Shown piece after piece: positions 1 through 8,392 of a DNA stretch of 13,198 nt. Origin of the DNA: Emcibacteraceae bacterium (lineage in GTDB: Bacteria > Pseudomonadota > Alphaproteobacteria > Sphingomonadales > Emcibacteraceae); assembly GCA_016763335.1 (NCBI GenBank), contig JAESUD010000125.1, positions 1 to 13,198 on the forward strand. The letters run 5' to 3'. Positions within the stretch are counted from its first letter, which is position 1. Each line of letters begins with the position of its first letter. The position numbers and the translations under genes were made by a program. A model generated the notes under the pieces. The model did no database searches and was not told where the DNA came from. It was given only the letters and a program-made list of their open reading frames with translations.

Positions 1-60
1 AAATTATTTGATGCATTATAAGCCAAGTGGGCAGTTTAAAACGGCTTCATAATTAAGTTT

Positions 61-1074
61 TTAATATCCGTCTGGGTTCTTTGACTGCCAATTCCATGCG
101 TCACGGACCATATCGTTTAAATCTTTTGTTGCTTGCCAACCAAGCTCGTCTTTAGCGAGGGTTGGGTCGGCGTAACAGCTCGCGATATCACCTTCGCGCC
201 TTGGAGCAATTTTATAAGGAATTTTGATATCATTTGCTTTTTCAAAGCTCTTTATCATATCAAGAACACTGTAACCTTTTCCTGTGCCTAGATTATAAGT
301 GACAAGGCCGGGGTCTTTATTAAGCTTATCTAACGCTTTTAAATGCCCGTTAGCCAGATCAACCACATGAATATAATCACGAACCCCGGTACCATCCGGT
401 GTTGGGTAATCATCGCCGAAAACGGATAATTGCTTGAGTTTTTCTGCGGCAACCTGTGTGATATAGGGCATAAGATTATTGGGGGTACCATTTGGATCTT
501 CACCGATCAGGCCGCTTTCATGGGCACCAACCGGATTGAAATATCTTAAGCGGGCAATATTCCATTTATTATCTGATTTATAAAGATCCGCCAGCATTTG
601 TTCGATCATCAGTTTTGATGTGCCGTAAGGATTGGTTGTGCCGCCGGTGGGGGCATTTTCGTTAATTGGTACGGTTTTTGGATCACCGTAAACGGTCGCA
701 GATGAGCTAAAAACAAGCGTTTTAACATTTGCTTTTTTCATGGCTTCGCAAAGGATAGCCGTGCCGCCGACATTGTTATCATAATATTCAAGTGGTTTTT
801 CGGTGCTTTCACCAACCGCTTTTAACCCGGCAAAATGAATGACGGCATCAAAATTGTTTTTCGTAAATAATTTACCCAGACCGTCGCTATCGCGAATATC
901 CATTTCGGTAAAATTAAGTTCGTTAATTCCGGTAATGTTTATGACCCGGTTTAACGATTCCGGTGATGAATTACACAAATTATCAATAACAGTAACTTTG
1001 TGTCCCGCCTCAAGAAGCAACAAAACTGTATGACTACCGATATAACCAGTGCCACCTGTGACCAGGATATTCAT
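61..1074 (-). CDS. galE: UDP-glucose 4-epimerase
   Basis: Interconverts UDP-glucose and UDP-galactose in the cytoplasm, using tightly bound NAD, and feeds galactose use and surface-polysaccharide synthesis. The 337-residue length is normal for the family. The N-terminal Rossmann motif [10 protein letters not shown] (residues 6-15) binds NAD. The short-chain dehydrogenase catalytic set is visible: Ser125 in FSSSATVYG, Tyr150 and Lys154 in NPYGTSK. Further family landmarks are RYFNPVGAH (177-185), the [12 protein letters not shown] segment (230-241) and the C-terminal PRREGDIA (291-298). The start ATG at 1074 is preceded by GGGA about six bases upstream. It is divergent from the DsbD-like gene, and the 116-base gap between them shows no promoter I would call with confidence. 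Related NDP-sugar epimerases are possible, but the match to GalE is close along the whole length. Confidence 0.96.
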   Translation of the reverse strand: MNILVTGGTGYIGSHTVLLLLEAGHKVTVIDNLCNSSPESLNRVINITGINELNFTEMDIRDSDGLGKLFTKNNFDAVIHFAGLKAVGESTEKPLEYYDNNVGGTAILCEAMKKANVKTLVFSSSATVYGDPKTVPINENAPTGGTTNPYGTSKLMIEQMLADLYKSDNKWNIARLRYFNPVGAHESGLIGEDPNGTPNNLMPYITQVAAEKLKQLSVFGDDYPTPDGTGVRDYIHVVDLANGHLKALDKLNKDPGLVTYNLGTGKGYSVLDMIKSFEKANDIKIPYKIAPRREGDIASCYADPTLAKDELGWQATKDLNDMVRDAWNWQSKNPDGY

Positions 1075-1190
1075 TTATTTTCCCATTATTATTACTTTTA
1101 GATATTTTAAGGACTATATATTAATTAAGTGTTTGTAGAACACAGAAAGTTTACTTGCCTGTAACATTTAAAAAGGTGTAATTCAGTAAA

Positions 1191-3302
1191 ATGACATTTC
1201 GCAATATTTTGCAATATATTTTTGTAACATTTCTAATCACATTATTCGCTTCTGGCTATAGTGTTGCGGAAGTGGTTCGCACTGATTTATCAAAGATTGA
1301 AATGCGTGCTGACCATAGTTCTGTTTCTGCGGGGGATAATTTTTATATTGTTATTGAATTAACCCCCGATATGGGCTGGCATGCTTATTGGGAAAATCCT
1401 GGTGATGCTGGGCTTAAGCTAGAAATGAAATGGGATTTGCCGCCCGGTGTTGAAATCGGTGATTTACAGTTTACAACGCCGCATTTAATTCCGTTCGAGG
1501 AAATAGCTTCGTACGGTTACGACGGTAAAGTGACGATCATTGCCGAGGCAAGTGTTTCCGAAAATATAGATGTTTCAGAATTGAATATTGTCGGGGAAGC
1601 TTTTTGGTTGATATGTTCGGATGCGCTATGTGTGCCGCAAGATACGACGATTGGCGTAAAGCTATCTGTCGGCGAAAGCATTATTGACCAACGTATGGAT
1701 GCGGTTGTGCAATTGGCTAAAGCGGATATGCCGATTGTTGCAAATTGGCAGAGTGAATTTTATAGCGACGGCGAAAATTTTATAGTTAAAAGTAGCATAC
1801 CTGATCAATATCCGGTGATTGAAAGTGCTTATCTGTTTCCCCATACGGAGGGGATGATGGAAAATATTTATACACAGGATTTGTCATTTGTTAATGGTGA
1901 AATAATTGGCCGATTTAAAAATGCTTATGGGTATGTGGATAACGAAGAATTTAAGTTTCTACTCACATTTAAAACCGGTGAAGGCGCGGAACTTGCTTAT
2001 TTTCTAAGTGCAAAAAAGTCAATTACTCCCATTACAGAACCGCGTCAGGTAATACCTGAATTAAATATGCAAGCCGTTTCAGATATTAATCTTGGTATGG
2101 CCTTATTATTTTCCTTCCTTGGCGGGTTGATTTTAAACTTGATGCCATGTGTGTTTCCCATTTTAAGTTTAAAAGCCATGAGCGTTGTCGGGTTAGCGAA
2201 TAAAGAGCCTTCTGAAGCTCGTTTGAGCGGCTTACTCTATACCGGGGGCGTTATGGTATGTTTCGGCCTAATCGGGGCGTTGGTGCTGGTGTTAAGTGCC
2301 ACAGGCCTCGCTGTTGGCTGGGGGTTTCATATGCAATTGCCAATTGTCAATTTCATCCTTGGTCTTTTGATGATTGTGATTGCGTTAAACTTGTTTGGAG
2401 TTTTCGAATTTGGCAGGGGATTAACTGGATTGGGACAAGGATTGATTGCAAATGACAACACAGATAAGAATAAACTGAGACGAAACACTTTCTTTACCGG
2501 CTTTCTTGCGGTCGTTGTTGCGACACCGTGTACAGCGCCATTTATGGCTGGGGCACTTGGCTTTGCATTTATCGAGGGTGGCATAAGTGCCATGCTGGTT
2601 TTCTTATTGCTCGGTTTTGGTTTGGCATTCCCATATTTGCTTATCTGTTATATTCCCGGCGTTAGACATATTTTTCCCAAACCCGGTTCGTGGATGGAAA
2701 ATATGAAAAATATTCTCGGTTTTCCAATGCTTGCAACGGCTGTCTGGCTTTTCTGGATATTAGGTAATCAGATTGGCGTAGATGCAATGGCGTTATGCGT
2801 GATTGCGAGCGTATTGCTGAGTTTCGCCTTATGGGGTTTTTGGAAGAAACACATAACTTGGAAAATTGCTTCAATATTATGTGTGCTTGGTGTGGGTTAT
2901 ATTGCCGTGCAAATTAACGACATGGATGCTGGGCAGAATATACCGCAAAGTGACAAGGGTGAGCTTGAGACAGTTGATTATAGTTCAGACGAATTATTGA
3001 ATTTACTTGGTCAGAAAAAATCTGTTTTTGTTTACTTTACAGCAGACTGGTGCGTTACCTGTAAATTGAATGAGCGTATTGCTTTATCAAAACCCGACGT
3101 AAATAATGCGTTTAAAGCGAAAAATATAACTGTAATGAAGGGCGATTGGACAAACCAAAATCCCGATATTACAAGGACTTTACGCAAATATGGGCGAATT
3201 GGCGTCCCGCTATATTTATATTTCCCAAGCGGCGCGAGTTTTGATAGCCCGGTTATTTTACCGCAAATCTTAACGCCAAACATTGTGATTGAAGCGTTGT
3301 AG
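1191..3302 (+). CDS. DsbD/ScsB-type protein-disulfide reductase
   Basis: Carries electrons from cytoplasmic thioredoxin across the inner membrane to periplasmic thiol proteins. The 703-residue protein has three parts. After a signal peptide (about residues 1-26) comes a periplasmic domain with GWHAYWENPGDAG (62-74) and a Cys pair in LICSDALCVP (Cys142, Cys147), which is typical of the ScsB-like branch rather than classical DsbD. The membrane domain (about 300-575, around eight helices) carries the redox cysteines Cys320 in LMPCVFP and Cys447 in TPCTAP. The C-terminal thioredoxin-like domain has WCVTC (Cys621, Cys624) and GVPLYLYF (671-678), including the cis-proline. All three cysteine pairs are intact. 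The ribosome site is weak (AAAAGGTG at 1171-1178). ScsB-type proteins are linked to copper tolerance in some bacteria; whether this one has that role or serves cytochrome c maturation cannot be told. Confidence 0.92.
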   Translation: MTFRNILQYIFVTFLITLFASGYSVAEVVRTDLSKIEMRADHSSVSAGDNFYIVIELTPDMGWHAYWENPGDAGLKLEMKWDLPPGVEIGDLQFTTPHLIPFEEIASYGYDGKVTIIAEASVSENIDVSELNIVGEAFWLICSDALCVPQDTTIGVKLSVGESIIDQRMDAVVQLAKADMPIVANWQSEFYSDGENFIVKSSIPDQYPVIESAYLFPHTEGMMENIYTQDLSFVNGEIIGRFKNAYGYVDNEEFKFLLTFKTGEGAELAYFLSAKKSITPITEPRQVIPELNMQAVSDINLGMALLFSFLGGLILNLMPCVFPILSLKAMSVVGLANKEPSEARLSGLLYTGGVMVCFGLIGALVLVLSATGLAVGWGFHMQLPIVNFILGLLMIVIALNLFGVFEFGRGLTGLGQGLIANDNTDKNKLRRNTFFTGFLAVVVATPCTAPFMAGALGFAFIEGGISAMLVFLLLGFGLAFPYLLICYIPGVRHIFPKPGSWMENMKNILGFPMLATAVWLFWILGNQIGVDAMALCVIASVLLSFALWGFWKKHITWKIASILCVLGVGYIAVQINDMDAGQNIPQSDKGELETVDYSSDELLNLLGQKKSVFVYFTADWCVTCKLNERIALSKPDVNNAFKAKNITVMKGDWTNQNPDITRTLRKYGRIGVPLYLYFPSGASFDSPVILPQILTPNIVIEAL

Positions 3303-3394
3303 ATTAATTTTAGCTGTTATCAGCCGATAAAGAAGCTTGCATGATTAAAGTTTAAGCCATAATTCATTTTTCCGTACCGCAATAAAAACATTAT

Positions 3395-3408
3395 TTGACA
3401 TACATCAA
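3395..3408 (+). promoter_or_regulatory. FNR/FixK-like box upstream of the MarR gene
   Basis: TTGACATACATCAA matches the CRP/FNR-family anaerobic consensus TTGAY-N4-RTCAA at every fixed position. It is 73 bases upstream of the MarR start codon. A TATAAA at 3428-3433 could serve as the -10 element, putting the box close to -40 from the inferred transcription start, the usual place for FNR-type activation. The same bases also contain TTGACA, which could instead be an ordinary -35 element (17-base spacer to a poor AACTAT). The match is seen; the regulation is inferred. Confidence 0.5.
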
Positions 3409-3480
3409 TGACATTCAAACTATTTTTTATAAAGTTTACCCTTAAGTAGGGGAATATTATTTAAGTTTGTAGGTGGTAGC

Positions 3481-3960
3481 ATGAGTCTTGAAGAAAATAA
3501 TGGAGGATTGCCTTCGAAAATAATTATGATGAATCGGATGATTCTTAATAGTTCTCGTGTTACGCAGGAGCTAAATCGGCGTTTGAAACAAAAATTAAAT
3601 TTATCGATTGCAAAATTTGAAGCATTAATTGCCATCGAAAATGCCACGGATAACGCTATAACAATGAGCAACCTTTCTAAAGAGTTGCAAGTTTCAAATG
3701 CTAATATCACAGGTTTGACAACGAGACTTCAAGCGGATGGTCTCATTCAAAAGGCCCCCCTTGCTTCGGATCGTCGCATTTACAGTGTTTCTTTAACTGA
3801 AAAAGGCCAACTAAAATTAGAAAAAGCGGTTGAAAAGCATGGTGCTTGGATGAAAGAATTAATGGCCTGTGTGGAAAATAATGAAGTGGATTTTATGAAT
3901 GGTTTTCTTGATAAGTTTGATCATCAAATAGAATTTTTTTCTAACAAACGTGGAGCGTAA
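3481..3960 (+). CDS. MarR-family transcriptional regulator
   Basis: A 159-residue winged helix-turn-helix regulator, the usual size for dimeric MarR proteins. An N-terminal dimerisation helix (about residues 12-40) is followed by the winged HTH at about 44-115. The recognition helix lies near 70-86 (VSNANITGLTTRLQADGL), and the wing is marked by the family signature ASDRRIYSVSLTEKG (95-109). A C-terminal helical stretch completes the dimer interface. The start at 3481 has a good ribosome site, AGGTGG at 3471-3476. Only one cysteine is present (Cys130), so a two-cysteine redox switch within one chain is unlikely. It lies 178 bases behind the DsbD-like gene, with its own probable promoter and an FNR-like box. 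Its 3' end faces dnaJ with only six bases between the stops. The ligand and target genes are unknown. Confidence 0.9.
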   Translation: MSLEENNGGLPSKIIMMNRMILNSSRVTQELNRRLKQKLNLSIAKFEALIAIENATDNAITMSNLSKELQVSNANITGLTTRLQADGLIQKAPLASDRRIYSVSLTEKGQLKLEKAVEKHGAWMKELMACVENNEVDFMNGFLDKFDHQIEFFSNKRGA

Positions 3961-3966
3961 CTAAGG

Positions 3967-5100
3967 TTAATCAGTTAGGTCATCCCATAGCTCTTTCACT
4001 TTATTAAAAAATCCGGATGCTTCCGGGCTAACATTATCGCCACACTGATCGGCGAACGCTCTTAACATTTGTTTTTGTTTCTTGTTAAGATTAACCGGTG
4101 TTTCGACACGTACTTCGATAACCATATCACCAAAGATATCCCTGTTGATAATAGGCATACCTTTACCAGGAATTTTAAATCTTTTGCCAGTTGGTGTACC
4201 AGCTGTAATTTTCACGTCTGCTTTTTTGCCACCAACCGTTGGAATTTCAACTTTCCCGCCTAGGGTTGCCGTTGTCATGGGGATAGGAACTTCACAGTAA
4301 ACTGTTGCGCCGTCTCTTTGAAATATCGGGTGATATTCAATTTCTATGAAAATGTATAAATCACCGCTCTGTCCGCCTCTTGCGCCAGCTTTTCCTTCGC
4401 CAGTTAGCCTTATACGAGTGCCTTCTTCAACACCTGCGGGAATTTTAACATCCAGTGTTTTGTGTTTATTCTTTTTACCACTCCCGTGACAATCATTACA
4501 CGGATTTTCAATAACCAATCCTTGTCCCTGACAGCTTGGACATGTTCTTTCGACCATAAAGAACCCTTGTTGGCTTCTCACTTTGCCGATGCCATTACAG
4601 GTGGTGCATGCTGATGGCTTTGTGCCGTCTTCAGAACCGCTTCCATCGCATGTATTACAAGGAATTTCAGTAGGGATTTTAATTTTTTCAGATTTTCCGT
4701 GAAAGGCATCTTCCAACGTAATCGTTAAATTATAGCGTAGGTCGGCACCACGGCTAGACGCGTTTGGGTCTCTACGGCGTCCGCCGCCCATACCGAACAG
4801 GTCTTCAAATATGTCAGAAAACCCGGAACTCTCAAAGCCGTGAAAGCCACCGCCGCCACCGCCCGTACCACCATTTTCAAAGGCGCTATGACCAAATTGA
4901 TCATAAGCGGCGCGTTTTTGCGTGTCTTTGAGAATTTCGTATGCTGCGCTGACTTCTTTGAATTTGTTTTCAGCGGCGTTGTCGCCAGGGTTTTTATCCG
5001 GGTGATATTGCATGGCGAGCTTACGGTAGGCGGATTTGAGTGTTGCCGCATCGGCAGAACGGTCGACACCTAATGTTTCGTAATAATCCTGTTTTGACAT
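3967..5100 (-). CDS. dnaJ: Chaperone protein DnaJ (Hsp40)
   Basis: Co-chaperone that delivers unfolded proteins to DnaK and stimulates its ATPase. The 377-residue protein has the complete type I layout. The J domain covers residues 1-70 with HPD at 33-35. A Gly/Phe-rich linker spans about 77-107. The zinc domain holds four CxxCxGxG repeats: Cys148/151, Cys165/168, Cys187/190 and Cys201/204. The C-terminal substrate-binding and dimerisation domains follow. It lies 91 bases downstream of dnaK on the same strand and is probably co-transcribed from the dnaK heat-shock promoter. A stable inverted repeat in the gap may tune its level relative to DnaK. The ribosome site before the ATG at 5100 is weak (GGGTAG). 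Confidence 0.97.
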   Translation of the reverse strand: MSKQDYYETLGVDRSADAATLKSAYRKLAMQYHPDKNPGDNAAENKFKEVSAAYEILKDTQKRAAYDQFGHSAFENGGTGGGGGGFHGFESSGFSDIFEDLFGMGGGRRRDPNASSRGADLRYNLTITLEDAFHGKSEKIKIPTEIPCNTCDGSGSEDGTKPSACTTCNGIGKVRSQQGFFMVERTCPSCQGQGLVIENPCNDCHGSGKKNKHKTLDVKIPAGVEEGTRIRLTGEGKAGARGGQSGDLYIFIEIEYHPIFQRDGATVYCEVPIPMTTATLGGKVEIPTVGGKKADVKITAGTPTGKRFKIPGKGMPIINRDIFGDMVIEVRVETPVNLNKKQKQMLRAFADQCGDNVSPEASGFFNKVKELWDDLTD

Positions 5101-5129
5101 ATAACTACCCGGTAAGCTTCTTTATGAAA

Positions 5130-5165
5130 ATAATTGCGCTACATTTACATAAGTAGCGCAATTAT
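5130..5165 (-). repeat. Perfect inverted repeat between dnaK and dnaJ
   Basis: ATAATTGCGCTAC at 5130-5142 is the exact reverse complement of 5153-5165, with a 10-base loop: a 13-bp perfect stem. In the dnaK-to-dnaJ direction it begins 27 bases after the dnaK stop and is followed by the mixed run TTTTC, which is short for a strong terminator. It may be a partial terminator or attenuator, or a stem that protects the dnaK message 3' end after processing. The repeat is seen; the role is inferred. Confidence 0.6.
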
Positions 5166-5191
5166 AATTTTTACAAACGAACTTCGCTCGA

Positions 5192-7105
5192 TTATTTCTT
5201 GTCTTCGTCAACTTCTTCAAAGTCAGCGTCAACAATATCATCATCTGCTTCTTCGGCTTGTGTGGCAGCTTTATCAGCGGTTGCAGCGTCGTCGCCGCCA
5301 GCCTGATCACTATAGACCACTTCACCAAGCTTCATTGCCGCTTGTTCAAGTGTTGTTGTGGTAGATGAAATTGCTTCCACGTCATCGCCTTCAAGCGCAG
5401 TACGTACGGCAGTTACAGCTTCCTCGATGGCAGTTTTATCGTCTTCTTCAAGCTTTTCGCCATGTTCTTTTAATTGACCCTCAATGGTATGGGCAAGTGA
5501 TTCAGCTTTGTTTTTCGCATCAACCATTTCACGACGTTTTTTATCATCTTCCGCGTTGGCTTCGGCTTGCTTAATCATGTCTTCAATATCAGAATCGCTT
5601 AGTCCGCCTGATGCTTGAATTTGAACATTATGCTCTTTGCCAGTGCCTTTATCCTTGGCTGATACGTTAACGATACCGTTCGCATCAATATCAAAGATCA
5701 CTTCAATCTGTGGTACGCCGCGTGGTGCTGCGGGAATACCAACCAGATCAAACTGGGCTAGATATTTATTATCAGCGGCCATTTCACGTTCGCCTTGATA
5801 AACGCGAATTGTAACAGCGGACTGATTATCTTCGGCAGTTGAGAATGTTTGTGATTTTTTTGTCGGGATTGTTGTGTTGCGGTCAATCAAGCGTGTGAAT
5901 GCGCCACCAAGTGTTTCAATGCCAAGTGAAAGTGGTGTTACATCAAGAAGAAGAACGTCTTTAACATCGCCCTGAAGCACACCTGCCTGAATAGCAGCGC
6001 CCATGGCAACGACTTCATCAGGGTTAACACCCTGATGCGGGTCTTTACCAAAAAACTCTTTCACGGTTTCAACAACTTTAGGCATACGGGTCATACCACC
6101 AACAAGCACTACTTCATCAATTTCTGCAGGTGTTAGACCAGCATCCTTAAGGGCTGCTGCACATGGTTTTATTGTGCGTTTAAGCAGATCAGCAACCAAT
6201 GCTTCAAGTTTAGCGCGTGTAAGTTTTAACGTTAAATGCTTAGGGCCAGACGCATCAGCCGTGATGAACGGTAAGTTAATTTCTGTTTGTGTGGTGCTTG
6301 AAAGTTCAATTTTAGCTTTTTCAGCAGCTTCTTTAAGACGTTGTAAGGCCATTTTATCAGATTTAAGATCAATGCCGTTTTCTTTCTTAAATTCAGCAAC
6401 GAGATATTCAACAAGCAGCATATCGAAATCTTCACCGCCGAGGAAGGTATCACCGTTGGTTGATTTTACTTCGAATACGCCGTCGCCGATCTCAAGAATG
6501 GATACGTCGAATGTACCGCCACCAAGGTCATAAACAGCAATTGTTTTGCCTTCGTTTTTATCAAGGCCGTAAGCAAGCGCAGCAGCTGTAGGTTCGTTGA
6601 TGATACGCAAAACTTCAAGACCTGCAATTTTGCCGGCATCTTTCGTCGCTTGGCGTTGTGCATCATTAAAGTAAGCAGGAACAGTAATAACCGCTTGTGT
6701 TACTTCTTCACCTAGATACTGTTCTGCAGTTTCTTTCATTTTTTGCAGGATAAGAGCAGAAACCTGTGAAGGGCTCATTTTTTCACCGCGGGTTTCTATC
6801 CATGCATCATTGGTGTCCGACTTGATAATTTTATAAGGCACCATTTCAATATCTTTTTTGGTGGCCGGATCATCAAATGAACGTCCAATAAGGCGTTTGA
6901 TAGCAAAAAGAGTATTTTCTGCGTTGGTAACAGACTGACGTTTCGCAGCCATGCCAACTAATTTTTCTCCGTCCTCTAGAAAGGCAACCATTGAAGGTGT
7001 CGTACGACTACCTTCTGCATTCTCAATAACCTTTGGTTTTGCGCCATCCATAATCGAAACACATGAATTTGTCGTTCCTAAATCAATGCCAATAACTTTA
7101 GCCAT
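5192..7105 (-). CDS. dnaK: Molecular chaperone DnaK (Hsp70)
   Basis: ATP-driven chaperone that binds exposed hydrophobic segments and, with DnaJ and GrpE, refolds proteins. Its 637 residues are close to the usual length. The nucleotide-binding domain begins with [13 protein letters not shown] (5-17) and contains the phosphate-binding motif [14 protein letters not shown] and [11 protein letters not shown]. The interdomain linker [16 protein letters not shown] leads into the peptide-binding domain. The charged C-terminal tail ends in [12 protein letters not shown], the conserved EEVD-like tail that contacts partners. The start ATG at 7105 has the strong ribosome site GAGGA (7110-7114). Upstream is a textbook sigma-32-type promoter at 7210-7238, so heat induction is expected. 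dnaJ follows on the same strand. Confidence 0.98.
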   Translation of the reverse strand: MAKVIGIDLGTTNSCVSIMDGAKPKVIENAEGSRTTPSMVAFLEDGEKLVGMAAKRQSVTNAENTLFAIKRLIGRSFDDPATKKDIEMVPYKIIKSDTNDAWIETRGEKMSPSQVSALILQKMKETAEQYLGEEVTQAVITVPAYFNDAQRQATKDAGKIAGLEVLRIINEPTAAALAYGLDKNEGKTIAVYDLGGGTFDVSILEIGDGVFEVKSTNGDTFLGGEDFDMLLVEYLVAEFKKENGIDLKSDKMALQRLKEAAEKAKIELSSTTQTEINLPFITADASGPKHLTLKLTRAKLEALVADLLKRTIKPCAAALKDAGLTPAEIDEVVLVGGMTRMPKVVETVKEFFGKDPHQGVNPDEVVAMGAAIQAGVLQGDVKDVLLLDVTPLSLGIETLGGAFTRLIDRNTTIPTKKSQTFSTAEDNQSAVTIRVYQGEREMAADNKYLAQFDLVGIPAAPRGVPQIEVIFDIDANGIVNVSAKDKGTGKEHNVQIQASGGLSDSDIEDMIKQAEANAEDDKKRREMVDAKNKAESLAHTIEGQLKEHGEKLEEDDKTAIEEAVTAVRTALEGDDVEAISSTTTTLEQAAMKLGEVVYSDQAGGDDAATADKAATQAEEADDDIVDADFEEVDEDKK

Positions 7106-7209
7106 ATTATCCTCGTTTTATCTAATCACCGATACCAAGTCATTTATGCCCGAGGCACCGGTATTTTCATTAATATGTTGTGCGCTTTTTGCGCTTAACT
7201 CATGATGCT

Positions 7210-7238
7210 TATATAGGGGCGTTTTTCGTGACTGCAAG
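7210..7238 (-). promoter_or_regulatory. Sigma-32-type heat-shock promoter of dnaK
   Basis: On the minus strand CTTG (7238-7235) is followed by a 17-base spacer and CCTATATA (7217-7210), inside CCCCTATATA. This fits the alphaproteobacterial RpoH pattern CTTG-N17/18-CYTATNT and also resembles the E. coli CCCCAT-type -10 element. The inferred start near 7203 gives a leader of about 97 nucleotides before the dnaK ATG. No CIRCE repeat is seen here, so HrcA control of dnaK is not suggested. Confidence 0.8.
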
Positions 7239-7285
7239 GTTTATTTGCGAAGTTTCTTGTTTTTTTAAAAATTGCCATAAACTTG

Positions 7286-7314
7286 TTGTCTAATATAGAC
7301 GTTCAAACTATAAA
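7286..7314 (+). promoter_or_regulatory. Probable vegetative promoter of the PCuAC gene
   Basis: TTGTCT at 7286-7291, a 17-base spacer and TATAAA at 7309-7314 make a reasonable sigma-70-type promoter about 30 bases before the GTG start of the copper chaperone gene. The -35 element matches the consensus at four of six positions. This is a visual match only. Confidence 0.4.
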
Positions 7315-7349
7315 TATTGAGAAAATAATATGTTATGTAAGGAACTATT

Positions 7350-7787
7350 GTGAAAAAGATTTTAGCCAGTTTATTAATCCTGATTTGTACACCTTTTGCA
7401 TCCTTTGCCCAATCAAGCGATATTGTCGTTTCGGGTGAATGGGCGCGTCCTATTTTAATTGCGGGACGCCCGGGAAGTGCATATTCTCATATTGAAAATA
7501 CTGGCAGTGAAGATGATAAACTAGTCATGGTAACATCTTCCGTATCACCGCGACTTGAAATTCATGAGCACACGATGACGGATGGTGTGATGAAGATGGG
7601 GAAAGTTGATGGGATTGTTGTGCCAGCGGGTGGAAGTGTCGATTTAAAACCAGGCGGTTATCATATAATGATATTTGATAGCATTAAAAAATATGCAACC
7701 GGTGAAGAAATCGATTTAAAGCTTACCTTCGAAAAATCCGGCGTGATTGAGAAAACCGTGACGGTTTTCTCAAAATCACCAAACTAA
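7350..7787 (+). CDS. Periplasmic copper chaperone, PCuAC family
   Basis: Secreted copper(I) chaperone of the family that helps load copper into the CuA centre of cytochrome oxidase or otherwise handles periplasmic copper. The 145-residue precursor has a signal peptide MKKILASLLILICTPFASFA, probably cleaved near residue 20/21. The metal-binding signature H-x10-M-x21-H-x-M is exact: His72, Met83, His105, Met107. Additional candidate ligands His74, Met76 and Met81 lie nearby. The fold signature VPAGGSVDLKPGGYHIM (91-107) is typical. The start is GTG at 7350, supported by AAGGA at 7339-7343 with six-base spacing. The gene is isolated on the + strand within the heat-shock block, between dnaK and grpE, and converges on grpE with 14 bases between the stops. 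No SCO or oxidase gene is adjacent. Confidence 0.9.
   Translation: MKKILASLLILICTPFASFAQSSDIVVSGEWARPILIAGRPGSAYSHIENTGSEDDKLVMVTSSVSPRLEIHEHTMTDGVMKMGKVDGIVVPAGGSVDLKPGGYHIMIFDSIKKYATGEEIDLKLTFEKSGVIEKTVTVFSKSPN
7743..7779. terminator. Hairpin, candidate bidirectional terminator, at the PCuAC/grpE junction
   Basis: TTGAGAAAACCG at 7747-7758 and its exact reverse complement at 7762-7773 enclose a three-base TGA loop. The stem can extend by GTGA/TCAC past a two-base bulge to 7743-7779. The core AAAACCG-TGA-CGGTTTT has A and T tracts on both sides of a GC core, as in bidirectional terminators between convergent genes. It lies inside the last codons of the PCuAC gene, before its stop. The T tracts are short and paired, so efficiency is uncertain. 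Confidence 0.5.
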
Positions 7788-7801
7788 TAGAAAAAATGAA
7801 A

Positions 7802-8392
7802 TTATGCTTTTGTATCAACGTGCGGTTTATTGTTGCCGCCCTTTGATACGCCGACCATTGCCGGACGAAGTAAACGTTCTTTGATTTTATAACCGGTTTG
7901 CATTACTTGTATGATGGTGCCGTCCGGATCATCTGTTTCAGATTCAAACATAGCCTGATGGTGGTTATGATCAAATGTTTCACCCTTAGGGTCAATTCTA
8001 ATAATTCCGTGACGCTGAAAAATATTATTCAGCTCGCGGTCTGTCATTTTTACGCCTTCAATCAGGTTTTTAACACTATCCTGAAGTCCCCCTTCATCGG
8101 GAAGGGTTTCCAGTGCTCTGCTTAAACTGTCATTAATTGCCAGCATATCACGGGCAAAATTTGTAACGGCATAATTGGCAGTATCAGCTTTTTCTTTTTC
8201 AGAACGGCGCCTGACATTTTCTGTTTCTGCTACCGCGCGCAGTAGTTTGTCACGAAGATCATTAATTTCATCTTCGGCAACACTAAGCGGTGTAACTTCG
8301 TCTGTGGCTTGTTCCTGTTCTGAGTTGTCTAATTGATCCACGAGCTCTTCTTCAGGGTTTGTGTGCTCTTCTTTATCATTATTTTCAGTCAT
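7802..8392 (-). CDS. grpE: Nucleotide exchange factor GrpE
   Basis: Releases ADP from DnaK so that the chaperone cycle can turn over; acts as a cytoplasmic dimer. The 196-residue protein starts with an acidic disordered stretch (1-38). A long dimerising coiled-coil helix follows (about 39-95, with LRAVAETENVRRRSEKEK at 51-68). The C-terminal beta domain carries the family signature spanning 129-182 (GIIRIDPKGETFDHNHHQAM and VMQTGYKIKERLLRPAMVGVS). Its ATG at 8392 shares one base with the hrcA stop (TAATG), so translation is probably coupled to hrcA. It is separated from dnaK by the oppositely oriented copper chaperone gene, so it is not in the dnaK operon. Confidence 0.97.
   Translation of the reverse strand: MTENNDKEEHTNPEEELVDQLDNSEQEQATDEVTPLSVAEDEINDLRDKLLRAVAETENVRRRSEKEKADTANYAVTNFARDMLAINDSLSRALETLPDEGGLQDSVKNLIEGVKMTDRELNNIFQRHGIIRIDPKGETFDHNHHQAMFESETDDPDGTIIQVMQTGYKIKERLLRPAMVGVSKGGNNKPHVDTKA

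Noticed and set aside
16..52. Imperfect inverted repeat TTATAAGCC / GGCTTCATAA downstream of galE
   Set aside because: The stem has a bulge, a long 18-base loop and no T run, so it is not convincing as a galE terminator.
1129..1143. GTGTT-N5-AACAC dyad in the galE/dsbD-like divergent gap
   Set aside because: Five-base arms in an A/T-rich gap are easily found by chance, and no clear promoter elements surround it.
3306..3330. Small hairpins after the DsbD-like gene (GCTG-TTAT-CAGC and TTATC-AGCC-GATAA)
   Set aside because: They overlap each other, are four to five base pairs long and lack a T run.
3431..3455. CTTAA ... TTAAG arms as a possible MarR operator
   Set aside because: The arms are only five bases with a 15-base spacer, and CTTAAG is itself palindromic; too weak to call.
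6174..6533. 119-codon open frame antisense to dnaK
   Set aside because: Serine/arginine-rich shadow of a highly conserved gene; no ribosome site or family resemblance.
7106..7349. Search for a CIRCE element (TTAGCACTC-N9-GAGTGCTAA) near dnaK, hrcA or elsewhere in the window
   Set aside because: None was seen; the HrcA target is presumably a groE operon outside this window.
1191..7787. A single copper/redox system made of the DsbD-like reductase, MarR regulator and PCuAC chaperone
   Set aside because: The genes are separated by dnaJ-dnaK, have separate promoters, and share no regulatory motif that I can see.
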